NCBI RefSeq assembly: GCF_000151315.2
Contig: NW_011887296.1
Location: 1,250,660-1,314,659 of the forward strand
Length of the DNA stretch: 64,000 nucleotides
From: Capsaspora owczarzaki ATCC 30864
Taxonomy: Eukaryota; Opisthokonta; Filasterea
Reading direction: 5' to 3'
The position numbers and the translations under genes are program-made. Below, piece by piece: positions 52,811 to 63,374 of this stretch (its first letter is position 1; each line of letters begins with the position of its first letter). The notes under the pieces are model-generated. The model ran no database searches. It was not told the origin of the DNA and saw only the letters and a program-made list of their open reading frames with translations.

Positions 52811-54628
52811 TTAAGAGAGAGCATACAGCGGCTTGTTCTTGTTGGAGGCAATCTTGCCGTGGCAACGCTTGCAAATCTCCGTGCTGTCGTCTTTGCGGGG
52901 AATGTAATTGCATGCAGAGCACTTGCTCTTGTTTTTCTTGTACCGAATGCCGCAAGCATTACAGAGAGGCACGCCGTCTGCATCGTCACGCCACATGGGC
53001 GTCTTGCGCGTACCACACGATGCGCACTCCTTGTTGGGGTTGGCTGTGCGGATGCGGCGGTGCGTGGATGACTGCGAGTTCACCGAGGACACTGAATTGC
53101 TCGATCGCTGACGCTTGCGCGCTGGCGCAGAGGCCGGCATTGAAAAGTAGTCGTTCTCATCGTCCTCTTCCTCGTCCTCGTCCTCCTCGCCCTCAGAGTC
53201 TCCACCAGCAGCCATGCTCCTGTGACCGGCTCCTGGATATGCGACATAGCCGCCCATACCGCTCGCTCCGTACACGGCAGAGCTCAATTCACCGCCGTAC
53301 GCGAGCATGCCGTGGAACATGGGATAGGGATGGGGCCCAGTCGGCGCGAGGTGCGGCGCTCCTGCTCCTGGGGGCGACTCTTCGTCCGAGTCGGCGAAAT
53401 AATAGCCCTCACCGCCCCGGAGATGACTGTCTGCGGTGGTGTCCATGCCGTTGGTGTTGTTGCTCGAGCTGTTGCTATCGAGCCCGCCGAAGCGCGGAAG
53501 AGACCGGGCGGGAGAATACAGCGAGACTGACGTTGCGGCAGTGGGCAGATTTTGAAGGGCTTGGGCATCCATCCCTCGGCCAGGGCGATAGGACTCTGCG
53601 TCAGGGGTAGAGTCGGCTCCAAAAGCACCATCGCTGTAGCCGAGGCGAGCGCGCGTCAATGCTGCAGCGCGGGCGACGCGCGAGGGATCACGCATGGTGG
53701 ATGTTGTTGCGGCTTGCGAGTTGGAGGCAAACTTGCTGCCATTCGAGCCCGCCCCGTGGTGAGAGGTGGAGCGGCGAAGCGCGCCAATCACATCGGTGAT
53801 GAAGCGACCATCGCCGAGCGCGCAGTACTGCCTGCTGATGACCCGAAGGTGCTGGTTGGCTGCGATTCGCCGTTGTGCTTTGGGGTCGTCGCCGGCAGCG
53901 CTCTGACTCTGAGCCTGCAAAACTGGGGATGGGAAGCCAAACACAATGCCTGCATGCTCGCTGTCACGCTCGTAGATGAGCGCGGCGCGGTGCGGCGGCG
54001 TCTGCCGACGGTGTCGAGTGCCCGTGTGCGGCGTTGGCAGGGCATCTGGGACGGAAAGGGCGGCGTCGCTGCTCCACTTTTCCAGGGTGGAAGCTCCGGC
54101 AGTCACGGTACCGGAGGGCAGAGTGAAGGGGGTGGTGGCATCTGTTCCAACTCGCGAGACCATTGGTTCGTCGTGCTGGCTTGTTGTGTCGTTGTCGACG
54201 GACGGATGGCCGGACGCGCCGCCGTTGGCAGAGGCGTCGGCCTCAGAATACATGGACGAGAACGAGTCTGACGAGCGCTTGTGGTACCGCACGTCGGCTG
54301 CGTTATGAGAGGTTGGCACTGCCAACGAGGACGACAGCGAGATGGTCGACAGGGTGGGCGAAGCGCTTGGATCAGAGTAAGCGTGCGCAGCGCTTGCACC
54401 AGGAATGGCCCCGCACATTGCGTCTTGCTGTCGTGGCGCGTCAGTGAACGGTAGTCGAGGCGCCAAAATCGGCGATGTGGGAATTTCAGAGGCCACGGCC
54501 ACTGCGCCTGAGGCTGAAGCAACTGGGGCCAGCTGGGGCGGATCTGCTCCCACATGCATGGTGTCCGACTTTGTTGGCAGGCCGGCGGGCACCGAGTTTG
54601 CCGGAGCGTCTTGGGCAATGCTGGCCAT
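52811..54628 (-). CDS. GATA-type zinc-finger transcription factor
   Basis: This single-exon gene encodes 605 residues. The GATA finger starts at Cys535 (CASCGTRKTPMWRDD, then LCNACGIRY) with C-x2-C-x17-C-x2-C spacing, the animal-type GATA loop length. It is followed at once by a second Cys pair set, CSAC at 570-573 and CKRC at 586-589, 17 residues from the end, suggesting an added zinc-binding element in place of the usual basic tail. The KKNKSK between them is basic and could contact DNA. The N-terminal ~500 residues are Ser/Ala/Pro-rich and disordered, with an acidic run (SEGEEDEDEEEDDEND) just before a basic patch ARKRQR, a likely nuclear localisation signal. It should bind (A/T)GATA(A/G) sites. 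The first in-frame ATG is at 54628. Targets cannot be inferred. Confidence 0.93.
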   Translation of the reverse strand: MASIAQDAPANSVPAGLPTKSDTMHVGADPPQLAPVASASGAVAVASEIPTSPILAPRLPFTDAPRQQDAMCGAIPGASAAHAYSDPSASPTLSTISLSSSLAVPTSHNAADVRYHKRSSDSFSSMYSEADASANGGASGHPSVDNDTTSQHDEPMVSRVGTDATTPFTLPSGTVTAGASTLEKWSSDAALSVPDALPTPHTGTRHRRQTPPHRAALIYERDSEHAGIVFGFPSPVLQAQSQSAAGDDPKAQRRIAANQHLRVISRQYCALGDGRFITDVIGALRRSTSHHGAGSNGSKFASNSQAATTSTMRDPSRVARAAALTRARLGYSDGAFGADSTPDAESYRPGRGMDAQALQNLPTAATSVSLYSPARSLPRFGGLDSNSSSNNTNGMDTTADSHLRGGEGYYFADSDEESPPGAGAPHLAPTGPHPYPMFHGMLAYGGELSSAVYGASGMGGYVAYPGAGHRSMAAGGDSEGEEDEDEEEDDENDYFSMPASAPARKRQRSSNSVSSVNSQSSTHRRIRTANPNKECASCGTRKTPMWRDDADGVPLCNACGIRYKKNKSKCSACNYIPRKDDSTEICKRCHGKIASNKNKPLYALS

Positions 54629-54923
54629 TTTGTTTGTGTGTGTGTTGAGTGTGGACCGAGTGGATCGTGTCACTAAATTGTGGGACTTGGCGTGTCGGCA
54701 AGGTCCGAAGACGACACGACTTTAAACTTGTGTGATTTCAGAGATCTATCGGACATCCATGTTGTGCAATGCGCAAGGGTAAAAAAGAGGCAAGTGAGTA
54801 CATGGTCGAATTTGGCGGCTTTTTTTGGTTTTTGTCCTTGCTTTCCTTCCCTCTGAGCTCTATGCGCTTCACTTTGCGCGTGAGTGTCATTATTTATAAT
54901 GTCATCGTCACGACAATGATGCG

Positions 54924-55232
54924 ATGACACATTCAAAAACGAAAGAAGGAAAAAAAAAAAAAACCGGAAAAACCCGAAAAAACCAAAAACAGTTTACGCT
55001 GGACACGATTGCTTCTGCAGCAACATCTGGCAGCACTTGGGCGACTGCGTATCACGCCAGATGGCATCCTGGTGGTTGCGCGCATCCAGCTGTCGGGTTT
55101 CTCGCTGCCAGCTCTGGCGCGCGTCCGACCTCCTTTGGGAAGAAGACGGTCGCAATCCGTGCTGGCGTTCTTTCTTTTTTCCGATAGTTTTTTTTTTTTT
55201 TTTTTTTTTTTTGCTATTGATGACGACATTTT

Positions 55233-55270
<38 letters not shown>

Positions 55271-56095
55271 GTTTTTGTGGTGTTTTGGCTTTGAAAAAAG
55301 AAGAGCAAAGAAAAGCAAAGAAAAATGACAATCCCATGTGACGTTGGTTTGCAGCGATCGTGCAGCACGGACGACGCCGCCACCACGCGGAATCTGCAGA
55401 GGCAGCTGTGATGCACACGCGGCACCGAGACCGACCGCGGTGCATGGCAATCGAAAACCGCGCAAGGGATTGCCGCTAATACAAAATCAAAAAAAACTGG
55501 TGTGGTTTTTTTTTTTTTCTGATTTCATGATGATTTTTCTTGCTCCTTGTTGCATCATCGGCGACGCGTACCGGGGCCCCACCTGCACCCCGCCCGCGTG
55601 CATACAGATCGCGCTTGCAGATGCCCAGTGCAAGCGAATCGCACCCGATCCGATTTCGCGTCACCATATTTTTTTTCTTCGCCGACAAAGTCGGTCATCA
55701 ATCAAAATTTTTGGTTGTTTTCTTTTTTGTTCTTCTTCTTCTTCTTGTTTGTTCTTCTCCGTTGCGGGATCTGTCCCAGGCCAGCGCGATGATCCGCACC
55801 ATGCACGCGCGTCGCAGCGCAGTGGATGGCGCGGATCGCCCGCCCGTTTGCCGAGTTCAACCCATGGGTTCGCTTGCGGAAGATCTGAATAGATTGATTT
55901 TTTTGTTCTTTTTGAACCCAATGTTCGGTCGCTTTTGCTGTTTTTCAGATCTTGCGCGCTTCCCGTTTGTCGGAAGTCCGATCGGCCATGACACACTCCT
56001 CTACGAAAGCAACATGCATGACGGGGATTGCGCAGCGGTTGGGTGCAAGGATCAAAGTCATGCAATGAAACACTCACCAAACCGAAAAAAATAAA
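54924..56095 (+). other. GC-rich islands between T-runs; possible short-exon gene
   Basis: The 1.9-kb spacer contains five GC-rich blocks of ~120-180 bp (about 55010-55170, 55350-55470, 55555-55665, 55780-55880 and 55948-56070), each preceded on the plus strand by a pyrimidine tract, like exons after acceptors. The last two could join in phase: acceptor ctgtcccag at ~55780, donor at the CCCATGG|GTTCGC site near 55866, acceptor tttttcag at ~55948, ending TAA at 56092-56094 within AATAAA (56090-56095). The encoded ends (for example FPFVGSPIGHDTLLYESNM) match nothing I know. The upstream blocks do not chain cleanly and no start was found. It may be a diverged or broken gene, or not coding at all. 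Confidence 0.3.
55188..55269. repeat. Two long T runs
   Basis: T25 (55188-55212) and T34 (55236-55269) are separated by 23 bases, in the spacer between the GATA and bHLH genes. Confidence 0.85.
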
Positions 56096-56564
56096 ACCAA
56101 AAAAAAAAAAAAAAAAAAAAAAACTGGACGTAAGTTTGCAGAAGCCCAAAATTAAACGAAAATACAAAACTCGCTTTCTGGTGCCATCGAGAGCAGCATC
56201 TCAAGACAACTTGGCTGGCCATGTGGGATGACTGCAAATACATGCATTTTTAACGGGTTGAAAAAGATGGGGACCACACAAGCGGAAGGCGCTTCAAAAA
56301 TGGACAGCCAATTTCTGTCGCGATTTCTTCGCTCAAACGATGCTCAAGTGACGGAGAAAAAAAAAATATGTACCGCTTACAAGAGCAGAAAAACTCGACT
56401 CCAAAAGCACCACGTCAATGAAAGAAAGCAAACCAACAACAACAACAACAAAACAGAAAGCTCAAACTGGGCGTCAAAAGACAGAAACCAAAAAGCAACA
56501 AAAGACAAAAAGAAGAAAAAAATGAACACAACAAATCGACAAGACCGCTCAAAGCAAGTATAGC

Positions 56565-59195
56565 TCAGAACAAGTAGTTTGACAGCATGTCTTCGGGCAT
56601 GTACGAGGACGGAAGGCTGTTGAGGCGCGATCGTTTGGCAGGGAATGGCTGGGTAAAGATGTGATCGTCTTGGCCAGCAGCAAGCGAGTGGTTGGGAGCA
56701 GCGCTGTGGTTGCTTGTACTGCTAGTGCTAGTGCTACTGCTACTGCTGGAGCCGTGACCGAGAGAGTGTGCCACGTGCGGCGGATGGGACTGGGAGTAGG
56801 GTGATTGGTGACTGTTTGTGTGATGCGCTCCTGCATGCGAAATGGATGACTTGCGACGGCCGCCTGGTGGAGTGCTATACATGTCAATCAAAGCCAAGCA
56901 CAAACAAAGAAAATTCAAACGGTCAGAAACAAATCCCACAACAAAAGCACAAAGCGGGGGTTCATTTTGTTCGCCCAGCTTACTCTAGTCCAGGCAGAAA
57001 GTCGTCATTATCAAGCGAGAACGAAACTGACTTGCGGTGACGCTTGGACGCATGAAGCGTGCTTGGGTCAGCAGCAGCAGAAGCTGAAGAAGAGGACGAA
57101 GAAGACCCATGGCTGGTGCCGTGCTCATCGCGGCTGCCGCGTCGCAGAGGCTTCCCTATGCTCGTTGGGGGCTGAGCAAAGCTGTGATGGGGAGGGTCGT
57201 CCTCAAAGGCAGAGGATGCGGTGCGCTTCGAGGTGTGGCTGGCGGAAAAGGAGCCGTTGCGAGATGCCCGGCGTGACTTGGGCGTATTCCCGGCGAAAAA
57301 CAACTGGTCCACCGGGTCTTGGGAGATTGAAAACCGCATATTTCCACCAGGGAAGGGCGACATGAGCAGACCGGCCAGCGCGGCGTCATCGGCACCGTCC
57401 TCGCCTTCGCCCTCTTCGTCGTCGGGGAGACTCAACCCCTGCTCCTCGGCCTTCTCGCGGGCAATCTGCTTGTCCAGCAACGCTTGCAGGTGGGTCAGTC
57501 GATGGTCGTCGGCGACAGCAAACGTCGAGGACAACCTTCGCCCTCCGTGCTTGTTGTGAGCGGGCAGCACGAGCGCCTCGAGCAATTCGGGCGAAGGGTG
57601 CTGGTTGACTGAATGCCCGTTTGCGCCAGTGCTGAAATCACTCCCCGCAGAAACAGGACCACCGTCGGGCAGGTGGTGGTGGTGGTGCTGGTGGTGGTTG
57701 GCGAGGCTGGAGTGATGATTGGCAGGATGCTGCCCGAGCGAGCCCGGGTGGAAGCTCGCAGAGAGACGTCGGCCATCGGGGCCGTGTCCTCCTCGCGACG
57801 ATAAAAAGTGCGCATCCTCGTCGTCGTCGTCCAGCTGCTTGAGCAAGGTGTTGATGCTGTACTTGCGGCGATGTAGGCTTGCGGAGGTAGGCGTGGGCGG
57901 CAAGTCATCGTTTGTTGGCTGGACTGTAAAGTAGCCACCGCCCAGCGCAGAGACGTGTCGGTCATCGTGCAGCCCAAAATGGTCGTCAGCTGCGGGAAGG
58001 TGCATCAGACCGCTGCCACCAGTCGCGCGTCCGTGCGACGCGGCGGATGGATAATGAGCGGCGCCACCAGCAGGATACGCTCCACCACCACCACCCGCTG
58101 CTGGATACGCGCCACCCAAAGGAAGTTGCAGCATGTTCATGTTCATGAGAGCCGCCGACGAGTCCATCGGGTAGGGCGTGACGAAATGCCCGGGAGCGTT
58201 GGCAAAGTGCGATGCCGCGAAAGGGGCTGGGTGCTGTTGTTGGAAATAACCAGGGTAATTATTAAAAGACGACGAAGCGTGATGACCAGCATTCGCATGA
58301 TGGTTGTGGTTGGTGTTGTTGTTGCTGCTGTGTGCTGGTGCAGTTCCAGCAATGATGGCCGCTGCATTTGCATTTGAGCGCGCGGCGACTTCGGCGGCCG
58401 CCGCGGCTTGATCGGCGGCGATTTGGGCCTTCGAGCGCCGTCCCTTCTTTCGAGGAAGAGCAGCAGCAGCTCCACTCGGTCCAACGAGAGTGGGATTTGG
58501 GACGAAGGTGGCGGTGCCTGTTTGCGCCGCCAGCGCTGGTGGCGACGAAAATGTCACCTCAAACCCGGCTCCAACGTGCTGCAACGCTGCTGCGCTCGTC
58601 AACACGCCGGCTTTCTGCTGCTTCTGCGACGTGGCTGTGATGGAGGCTGAAGGTTCAATGAATGGACGATTGTAGTAAACGTGCCATTCTGGAAAAGGCG
58701 GCAATGCTGGTGGCGGTGGTGGCTCGAGATCGTGGTCGGCGTTCGTCTGTGAGAGGAGAGGGGAGAGAGAGGAGTGTCAGTGTCAGCAGCAATGTAGGAA
58801 GATGAAAAAAAAAAAAAAAGAAACTCGAACAAGAAGAGTGCAAAAACGCCCCCGCGCACTTGGGATGCAACCCGACCCAATCCTCACATCGCAATATGCA
58901 CAATTTCGCATAAAGTGGTCATCCGTACCGTGCTCAGACCAAGGGTTTTACGCGCGAGCAAGCGACGCATTCGCAGCGAACGGTGCTCTGCGCGCAGCTG
59001 CTCCAGCTTCAGCTTGACCTCGACGCTCTCCTGATTCAGCTCCGTGATAAAGTCTGCCGCAAATGTGAGGATCTCGATGATCGAGTACAGCCGGTCGCGG
59101 TACGTTCCGGGCACGCATTGGCACAGGTCGTTCAGCTCGTCGCGCAGATCGATGCGTCGTTGCTTTTCTGTTGGTCGGCAATTCAGACAGTCCAT
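56565..59195 (-). CDS. bHLH-like transcription factor with long low-complexity C-terminus
   Basis: Three exons (58929-59195, 56984-58746, 56565-56874) close in frame to 779 residues. The N-terminal exon (89 residues) resembles a helix-loop-helix: TEKQRRIDLRDELNDLCQCV, a loop, then YSIIEILTFAADFITEL and a further charged helix. The basic part is very short: only about 13 residues precede helix 1, with the EKxRR core present. The remaining ~690 residues are Ala/Gly/His/Ser-rich with AT-hook-like RKKGRRSK (~145), HHQHHHHH runs, several Arg/Ser phosphorylation-type motifs (RRKYSI, RRLSAS, RRLSST) and a basic KRHRKS near the end. A nuclear regulator is likely but DNA binding is uncertain. No ATG precedes 59195 in frame; a longer N-terminus in an unseen exon would supply the missing basic region. 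Confidence 0.75.
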
Positions 59196-60042
59196 GTTTG
59201 ACGTCAGTGTTTCAGCCAGAGGAGTAGGCAATGATGGCAATGGTCACCCCGCATCCGAAGATTAAGCAAACTGAATGACTAAAATTTGCCAAAAAATATT
59301 GAAAAAAATAAAAAAAAATAAAAAAGATCTCTGTAAAATCTGCCTCGGGTCGGTTTCTGGTTGGCGAGGCCACCATCATGCAACCCTCATAGAGTGAGTC
59401 GCGTGGGCTCTGCAATTCCGAGGTTGTGAGCAGGACGGCAGCACCAGCAGCACCAGCAGGAGCGGGGTCACCAAGGACCGGAATGACAGGCAAAACGGAA
59501 AAAAAAAAAAAAAGTTTGATTTTTTTGGCAGTCAAAGCTGAACATTGAGCGACAGAATCGGCCGATGTGTGTCCTTAGTAGCGAGGGAAGCAAAAACAAA
59601 GCAAGGACGTTGAGGGCTTTTGAACATCGACGCCGCGGCCGGGACAGGACGCAGAAGCAAAGAACAGATCAAAAAAAGGCGCGAGAAGACAGAATGGCGC
59701 GCAAACTTCAGACCTTTGGCGGAGTGCCTGTCGCGCGACTCCTCGCGGGCAACGCGCGGTGCACGGGTCTTGGCAGTCGAGCCACTCATTGCGAGCGAGT
59801 GGGGGGGGCGGCGGTGGCGTCAAGGAGCGGGCAGAAGGACGGAGGAGAGACTCAACACAAAAAAAAAAAAAAAAAAAAAAAAAAAGAGTGACCGAAACCA
59901 ATCGCTACTCTCCCAAGGCTCCAAAGCCAAAGCCGAGCAGCGCAGACCGCCATCGATCAAAACAGGTGAGTTTGATCAATTTGAGCTTGCAGTGATTTTA
60001 AAGGTTGTCAACAACAACAAAAAAAAGCAGCGACGCTCCTTA
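59196..60042. other. Spacer with an uncertain small ORF
   Basis: The spacer contains a minus-strand ATG-led frame of 85 codons (59532-59789, starting MSGSTAKTRAPRVAREESRD) with no recognisable domain and no homologue I know. A run of 26 A lies at 59860-59885. Otherwise there is nothing I can support. Confidence 0.3.
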
Positions 60043-60361
60043 GCCTGTTGCTTCGCCCTCAATGCGACGAGCGTCAGCCTCAACTTGGGCAGCCAGCTCA
60101 GCAGCCTTGTCCTTAAGGTCAGATGCAAGACGCTCGACGTTCAGCTGCGTCGCTTCAACAGCTAACTTGGCTCGGCAGTCCAAGCAGCTCATTCACGTTG
60201 TATCCAAGAATCTCAAGCTTTCGGCAAAATAAACTCAATGTTCTTGCCGGCATGCAGAACGGAACACGAACACCAAACGTGAACTGATTGACAGACAACA
60301 GGTATTTTTCAGAAAATTGTGCCAGTATCACACCAGGCTCATCACACTTGAATGACAGCAT
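60043..60361 (-). other. Possible fragment of a small minus-strand gene
   Basis: Two coding-like pieces lie together on the minus strand. One frame (60155-60361, ATG at 60361) reads MLSFKCDEPGVILAQFSEKY and ends after 68 codons. The other, ending with TAA near 60043, reads a helical, heptad-like stretch LNVERLASDLKDKAAELAAQ, then VEADARRIEGEATG. They lie in different frames and could be two exons joined at the ttag site near 60165, but no donor in the right phase was found. The product is unknown. Confidence 0.25.
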
Positions 60362-60638
60362 TGTCCAATCCTCCTTTTCCCGCCTTTTTCACTTTTTAGT
60401 TCCTCTCAGTTCCTCGTCTCCCTCTCACCTCGCCTTCCCGTCCAGGTCTTCGCTTCCACTGACATGTACAACACACTTACTTAGTCTTGAGCAACCCATC
60501 CCCAAAGATATTGGCAGGTGAGATTGAGCAAAGAAGTATCTGTCAAAAACGAGCTTATGTGCTTTCGTGCGGCATTGATGTTGCAACCGAACCAGGGACT
60601 AACAGCAGCAGTGTGTTCGCTATCGTCGTTTGACAGTC

Positions 60639-63374
60639 ATGGCCTCCAACCCGCAACCGTTCGACGTGGACGCCATTGTGCAACTTGTATTAGAGCAATC
60701 CTATCTCAGCCAATGCGATCCAAGCACACTGATGCAACAACTGAGCGCTCGCGCAGCCGCCGCCAGTGCCACCCGTGCCACCCATCACACCATCTCACCG
60801 CTTGCCTGCCAGTTCGTCGAAAAGTGGGTTGCGCTGCGCGATCAGGACCCAAGTACGCAGACGAAAGAGTTTGGAACTATGCTCCAAACTCCACTCCCTC
60901 TTGGCATTGTCAAGCGGAACCAGACAGGCAGCATGATCATTGATCCTTTCCTCCTCAAAACGGTCGGCGATACACATACTCGATTGGCCAAGCAACTTGG
61001 CTGCGGCACCTCCAACCCCCAACGCAGCAAAATCGTCGTCATGATCCAGGCGAGTGGATCGGGCAAGACGCGTGCCATGTTTGATCTCCGTGACGACGGC
61101 GTTGTCGTTCTCATCCGCCTCTCGTATAAGCAAGATCAACTGACGCCCCAAACCGAGAGTCTCACGAGATACTTGCGCGACATACACCGCGAGGCGAGCT
61201 CCCTTGCTTACGAGCACCGCTCGCACGACTCCGAAGCCGCCGTCCCGAAGGATGTCAAGCTCCACCTCCGCAAGCTGGCTCAACTTGGGCTCGATGCCAT
61301 CCGACTCTTTGTCTTTGCACACGTCGAATGGCTGCTCGCCGTCGTTGACGCATTGCATGAGCACCACGCCAGTCTGTCTCTCGACCTGGAGTTGCGTGTC
61401 CTGTTGCTGCAGGCACTCGAAAATAGCTTTGGTTCGGATGGCGTCTCTACCATTCTCGAAGAAAATCTTGCGCGGCTCAAGGGAGACTGGCCCCCTGACC
61501 AGATCAAAACGCACTGCAAGAATGTTATGAATCGCTTCCGCGCAGCTTGCTCCGAGGAGACGCCCGTTATCTTTGCGTTCGACGAGGTCGGTATGCTGCG
61601 TGGTGCCGAAGGCCTGTTCTACCACTGGGACGACTTTGAATCGGGACTCGAGCTGGAGCACATCGAGGAGCTCGTAACCAGACGCCACAGGACAAAACGT
61701 AGTTTCATCTGCGACGCGCTCTATGGCCTCCGCCTCGTCTTCAACTCGCTGGATCAGCGCTACGACGTGCTTGTCGTTGCGGCAGATACTAACTCTGCCG
61801 TCCGCCAGCTCCGCAGTGCTGGCGGGTCGTCGCCTCTCAACGCGGGCGTGTCGTTCTTTGAGCCAAATCATGCTGTCAGCGCCGCTGAGATGTTTGATGT
61901 CTTACGACACTACTTTCGCCTCGATCCATCGCACATCAATGACCTCGAGCCTTATTTGAACAGGTTCAACGGCCGCCCGCATTTCTTCTTCTACACATTC
62001 TTTGAAGACTTTGTGTTGTTACTGCGGAAGCGCAAACCTGCCACACAGATCGATTTGCTCAAGTGTATTGCTGACGCCGCGGTCACCGGTTGTAGTACTG
62101 CCATCGCCAACTTCCAAAGGGACGTTCTGGAGCCGCGAACCTCGACGGAACATCCGGAGCATCCTTGCTTGATACGCTTGCTTTTCGAGTACTTTATCCG
62201 TGGCAACGTTGTCCGCCTTTCTCCCGAGATTCGCAACCGCTTGCGCGACTCGAGTTTGCTCTTCATGGTAGGCGTCATCAAAACACCTTCGCCTCCATCC
62301 ATGGAGGACGATGGCTCGGTGGAGGACGATGGCTCTCTCCTCGGCTTTGACATTTTTAGTGCGGTGGCGAGCTCTACACCGGTCGCGCCCGGTGACACGA
62401 TCGAAGTGCCACCCCTCGCCCCGCTTATCGATGGGTCCTCGCCGTCCATGAGTCACAGTCATGCCCAGTCGCAGACGTCGGTCGCTTCGTCCTACCAACT
62501 ACACCGCGAGTACATTGTGTGCATTGCCCTCGAGCAACTTGTTTCCAGCATGCTGGGCAACGCCCGGGATCCGATCATGGCGCACGCCATTGAAAGCGCC
62601 GAACTGCGCGCCTCTCGCTCGAATGCGGGAGATGAGTGTGAAGATGTGCTTGCCTGGGCCATGATACGTTCAGTGCTGCGCAGCCCAAATGGAACTGTCT
62701 CTCTGAAAGACTGCTTGAAGCTTGCCCTCGTCTCGGACTTTGTCTGGCCCGCTTGCTTAGACGACGTGTTGGTTACTGGGCGATGTGCCAGGCTCGCCCA
62801 TTCCGGCAAAGCCGCCTATCGTCTGGTGGACAAGTATCCAAACGCCATCATCCTGGGCGGCGTCAGCCGTATCGACCTGCACGTTCCTTTGGTGCGCAAC
62901 GGTACTCGCGGGCAGCTGTCTATCCAGGTCAAGACGGGTTCCGGAAAACTGGATGACGCGCTGTGCTCCGTGTCGCCCGGCTGTCAGTTTGCGCCAAGAG
63001 CCACTCGGCTTATCAGAGCTGCATCGACGGATTCGACCATCAACCCAACGAATACCCTCACGGATGCCGACAAGAAGGCGATTTTGGAAACCGCTGAAAG
63101 TCGTAACGAGTATCGTGCATGGCTTGCGAAAACTTCGTTGGAATCTCTGTGGGTTCGTGCCATTTTTTCGACCTCTCCGTTCCCGAGTGATTTTGTCAAC
63201 GGCGTTAACGATCACAACCAACAACATACCCTCGAACCCATTCTGCTAATCGGTCCGTTTGCCGAGATGAGTGACACGTTGGCATTCAAGTCCAATCGAT
63301 CTAAGCCACTTACATGGAACGCGGCAGATGCCTGGGCACTGCGTTTGCAGAGTACAGGCCGCACGTTTGTATGA
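60639..63374 (+). CDS. P-loop NTPase with C-terminal nuclease-like domain (Crinkler/RHS-like)
   Basis: One uninterrupted 2.7-kb exon encodes 911 residues in a genome where most genes of this size have introns. It looks whole. A Walker A motif lies near residue 140 (QASGSGKTRAMFDL), followed ~185 residues later by a Walker B-like VIFAFDEVGML. The layout, NTPase then variable C-terminus, fits the STAND/AAA-like NTPase of Crinkler-RHS-type proteins described in oomycetes, chytrids and other protists. Near residue ~750 the sequence RIDLHVPL...LSIQVKTG resembles the D...(E/Q)xK core of PD-(D/E)xK restriction-endonuclease-like folds. The ~540-630 segment is a Ser/Asp-rich linker with a short duplication (MEDDGSVEDDGS). 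Such proteins may cut DNA or act on chromatin; none of this is shown here. The ATG at 60639 follows GTC; the frame is open further but starts with TTG. Confidence 0.8.
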   Translation: MASNPQPFDVDAIVQLVLEQSYLSQCDPSTLMQQLSARAAAASATRATHHTISPLACQFVEKWVALRDQDPSTQTKEFGTMLQTPLPLGIVKRNQTGSMIIDPFLLKTVGDTHTRLAKQLGCGTSNPQRSKIVVMIQASGSGKTRAMFDLRDDGVVVLIRLSYKQDQLTPQTESLTRYLRDIHREASSLAYEHRSHDSEAAVPKDVKLHLRKLAQLGLDAIRLFVFAHVEWLLAVVDALHEHHASLSLDLELRVLLLQALENSFGSDGVSTILEENLARLKGDWPPDQIKTHCKNVMNRFRAACSEETPVIFAFDEVGMLRGAEGLFYHWDDFESGLELEHIEELVTRRHRTKRSFICDALYGLRLVFNSLDQRYDVLVVAADTNSAVRQLRSAGGSSPLNAGVSFFEPNHAVSAAEMFDVLRHYFRLDPSHINDLEPYLNRFNGRPHFFFYTFFEDFVLLLRKRKPATQIDLLKCIADAAVTGCSTAIANFQRDVLEPRTSTEHPEHPCLIRLLFEYFIRGNVVRLSPEIRNRLRDSSLLFMVGVIKTPSPPSMEDDGSVEDDGSLLGFDIFSAVASSTPVAPGDTIEVPPLAPLIDGSSPSMSHSHAQSQTSVASSYQLHREYIVCIALEQLVSSMLGNARDPIMAHAIESAELRASRSNAGDECEDVLAWAMIRSVLRSPNGTVSLKDCLKLALVSDFVWPACLDDVLVTGRCARLAHSGKAAYRLVDKYPNAIILGGVSRIDLHVPLVRNGTRGQLSIQVKTGSGKLDDALCSVSPGCQFAPRATRLIRAASTDSTINPTNTLTDADKKAILETAESRNEYRAWLAKTSLESLWVRAIFSTSPFPSDFVNGVNDHNQQHTLEPILLIGPFAEMSDTLAFKSNRSKPLTWNAADAWALRLQSTGRTFV

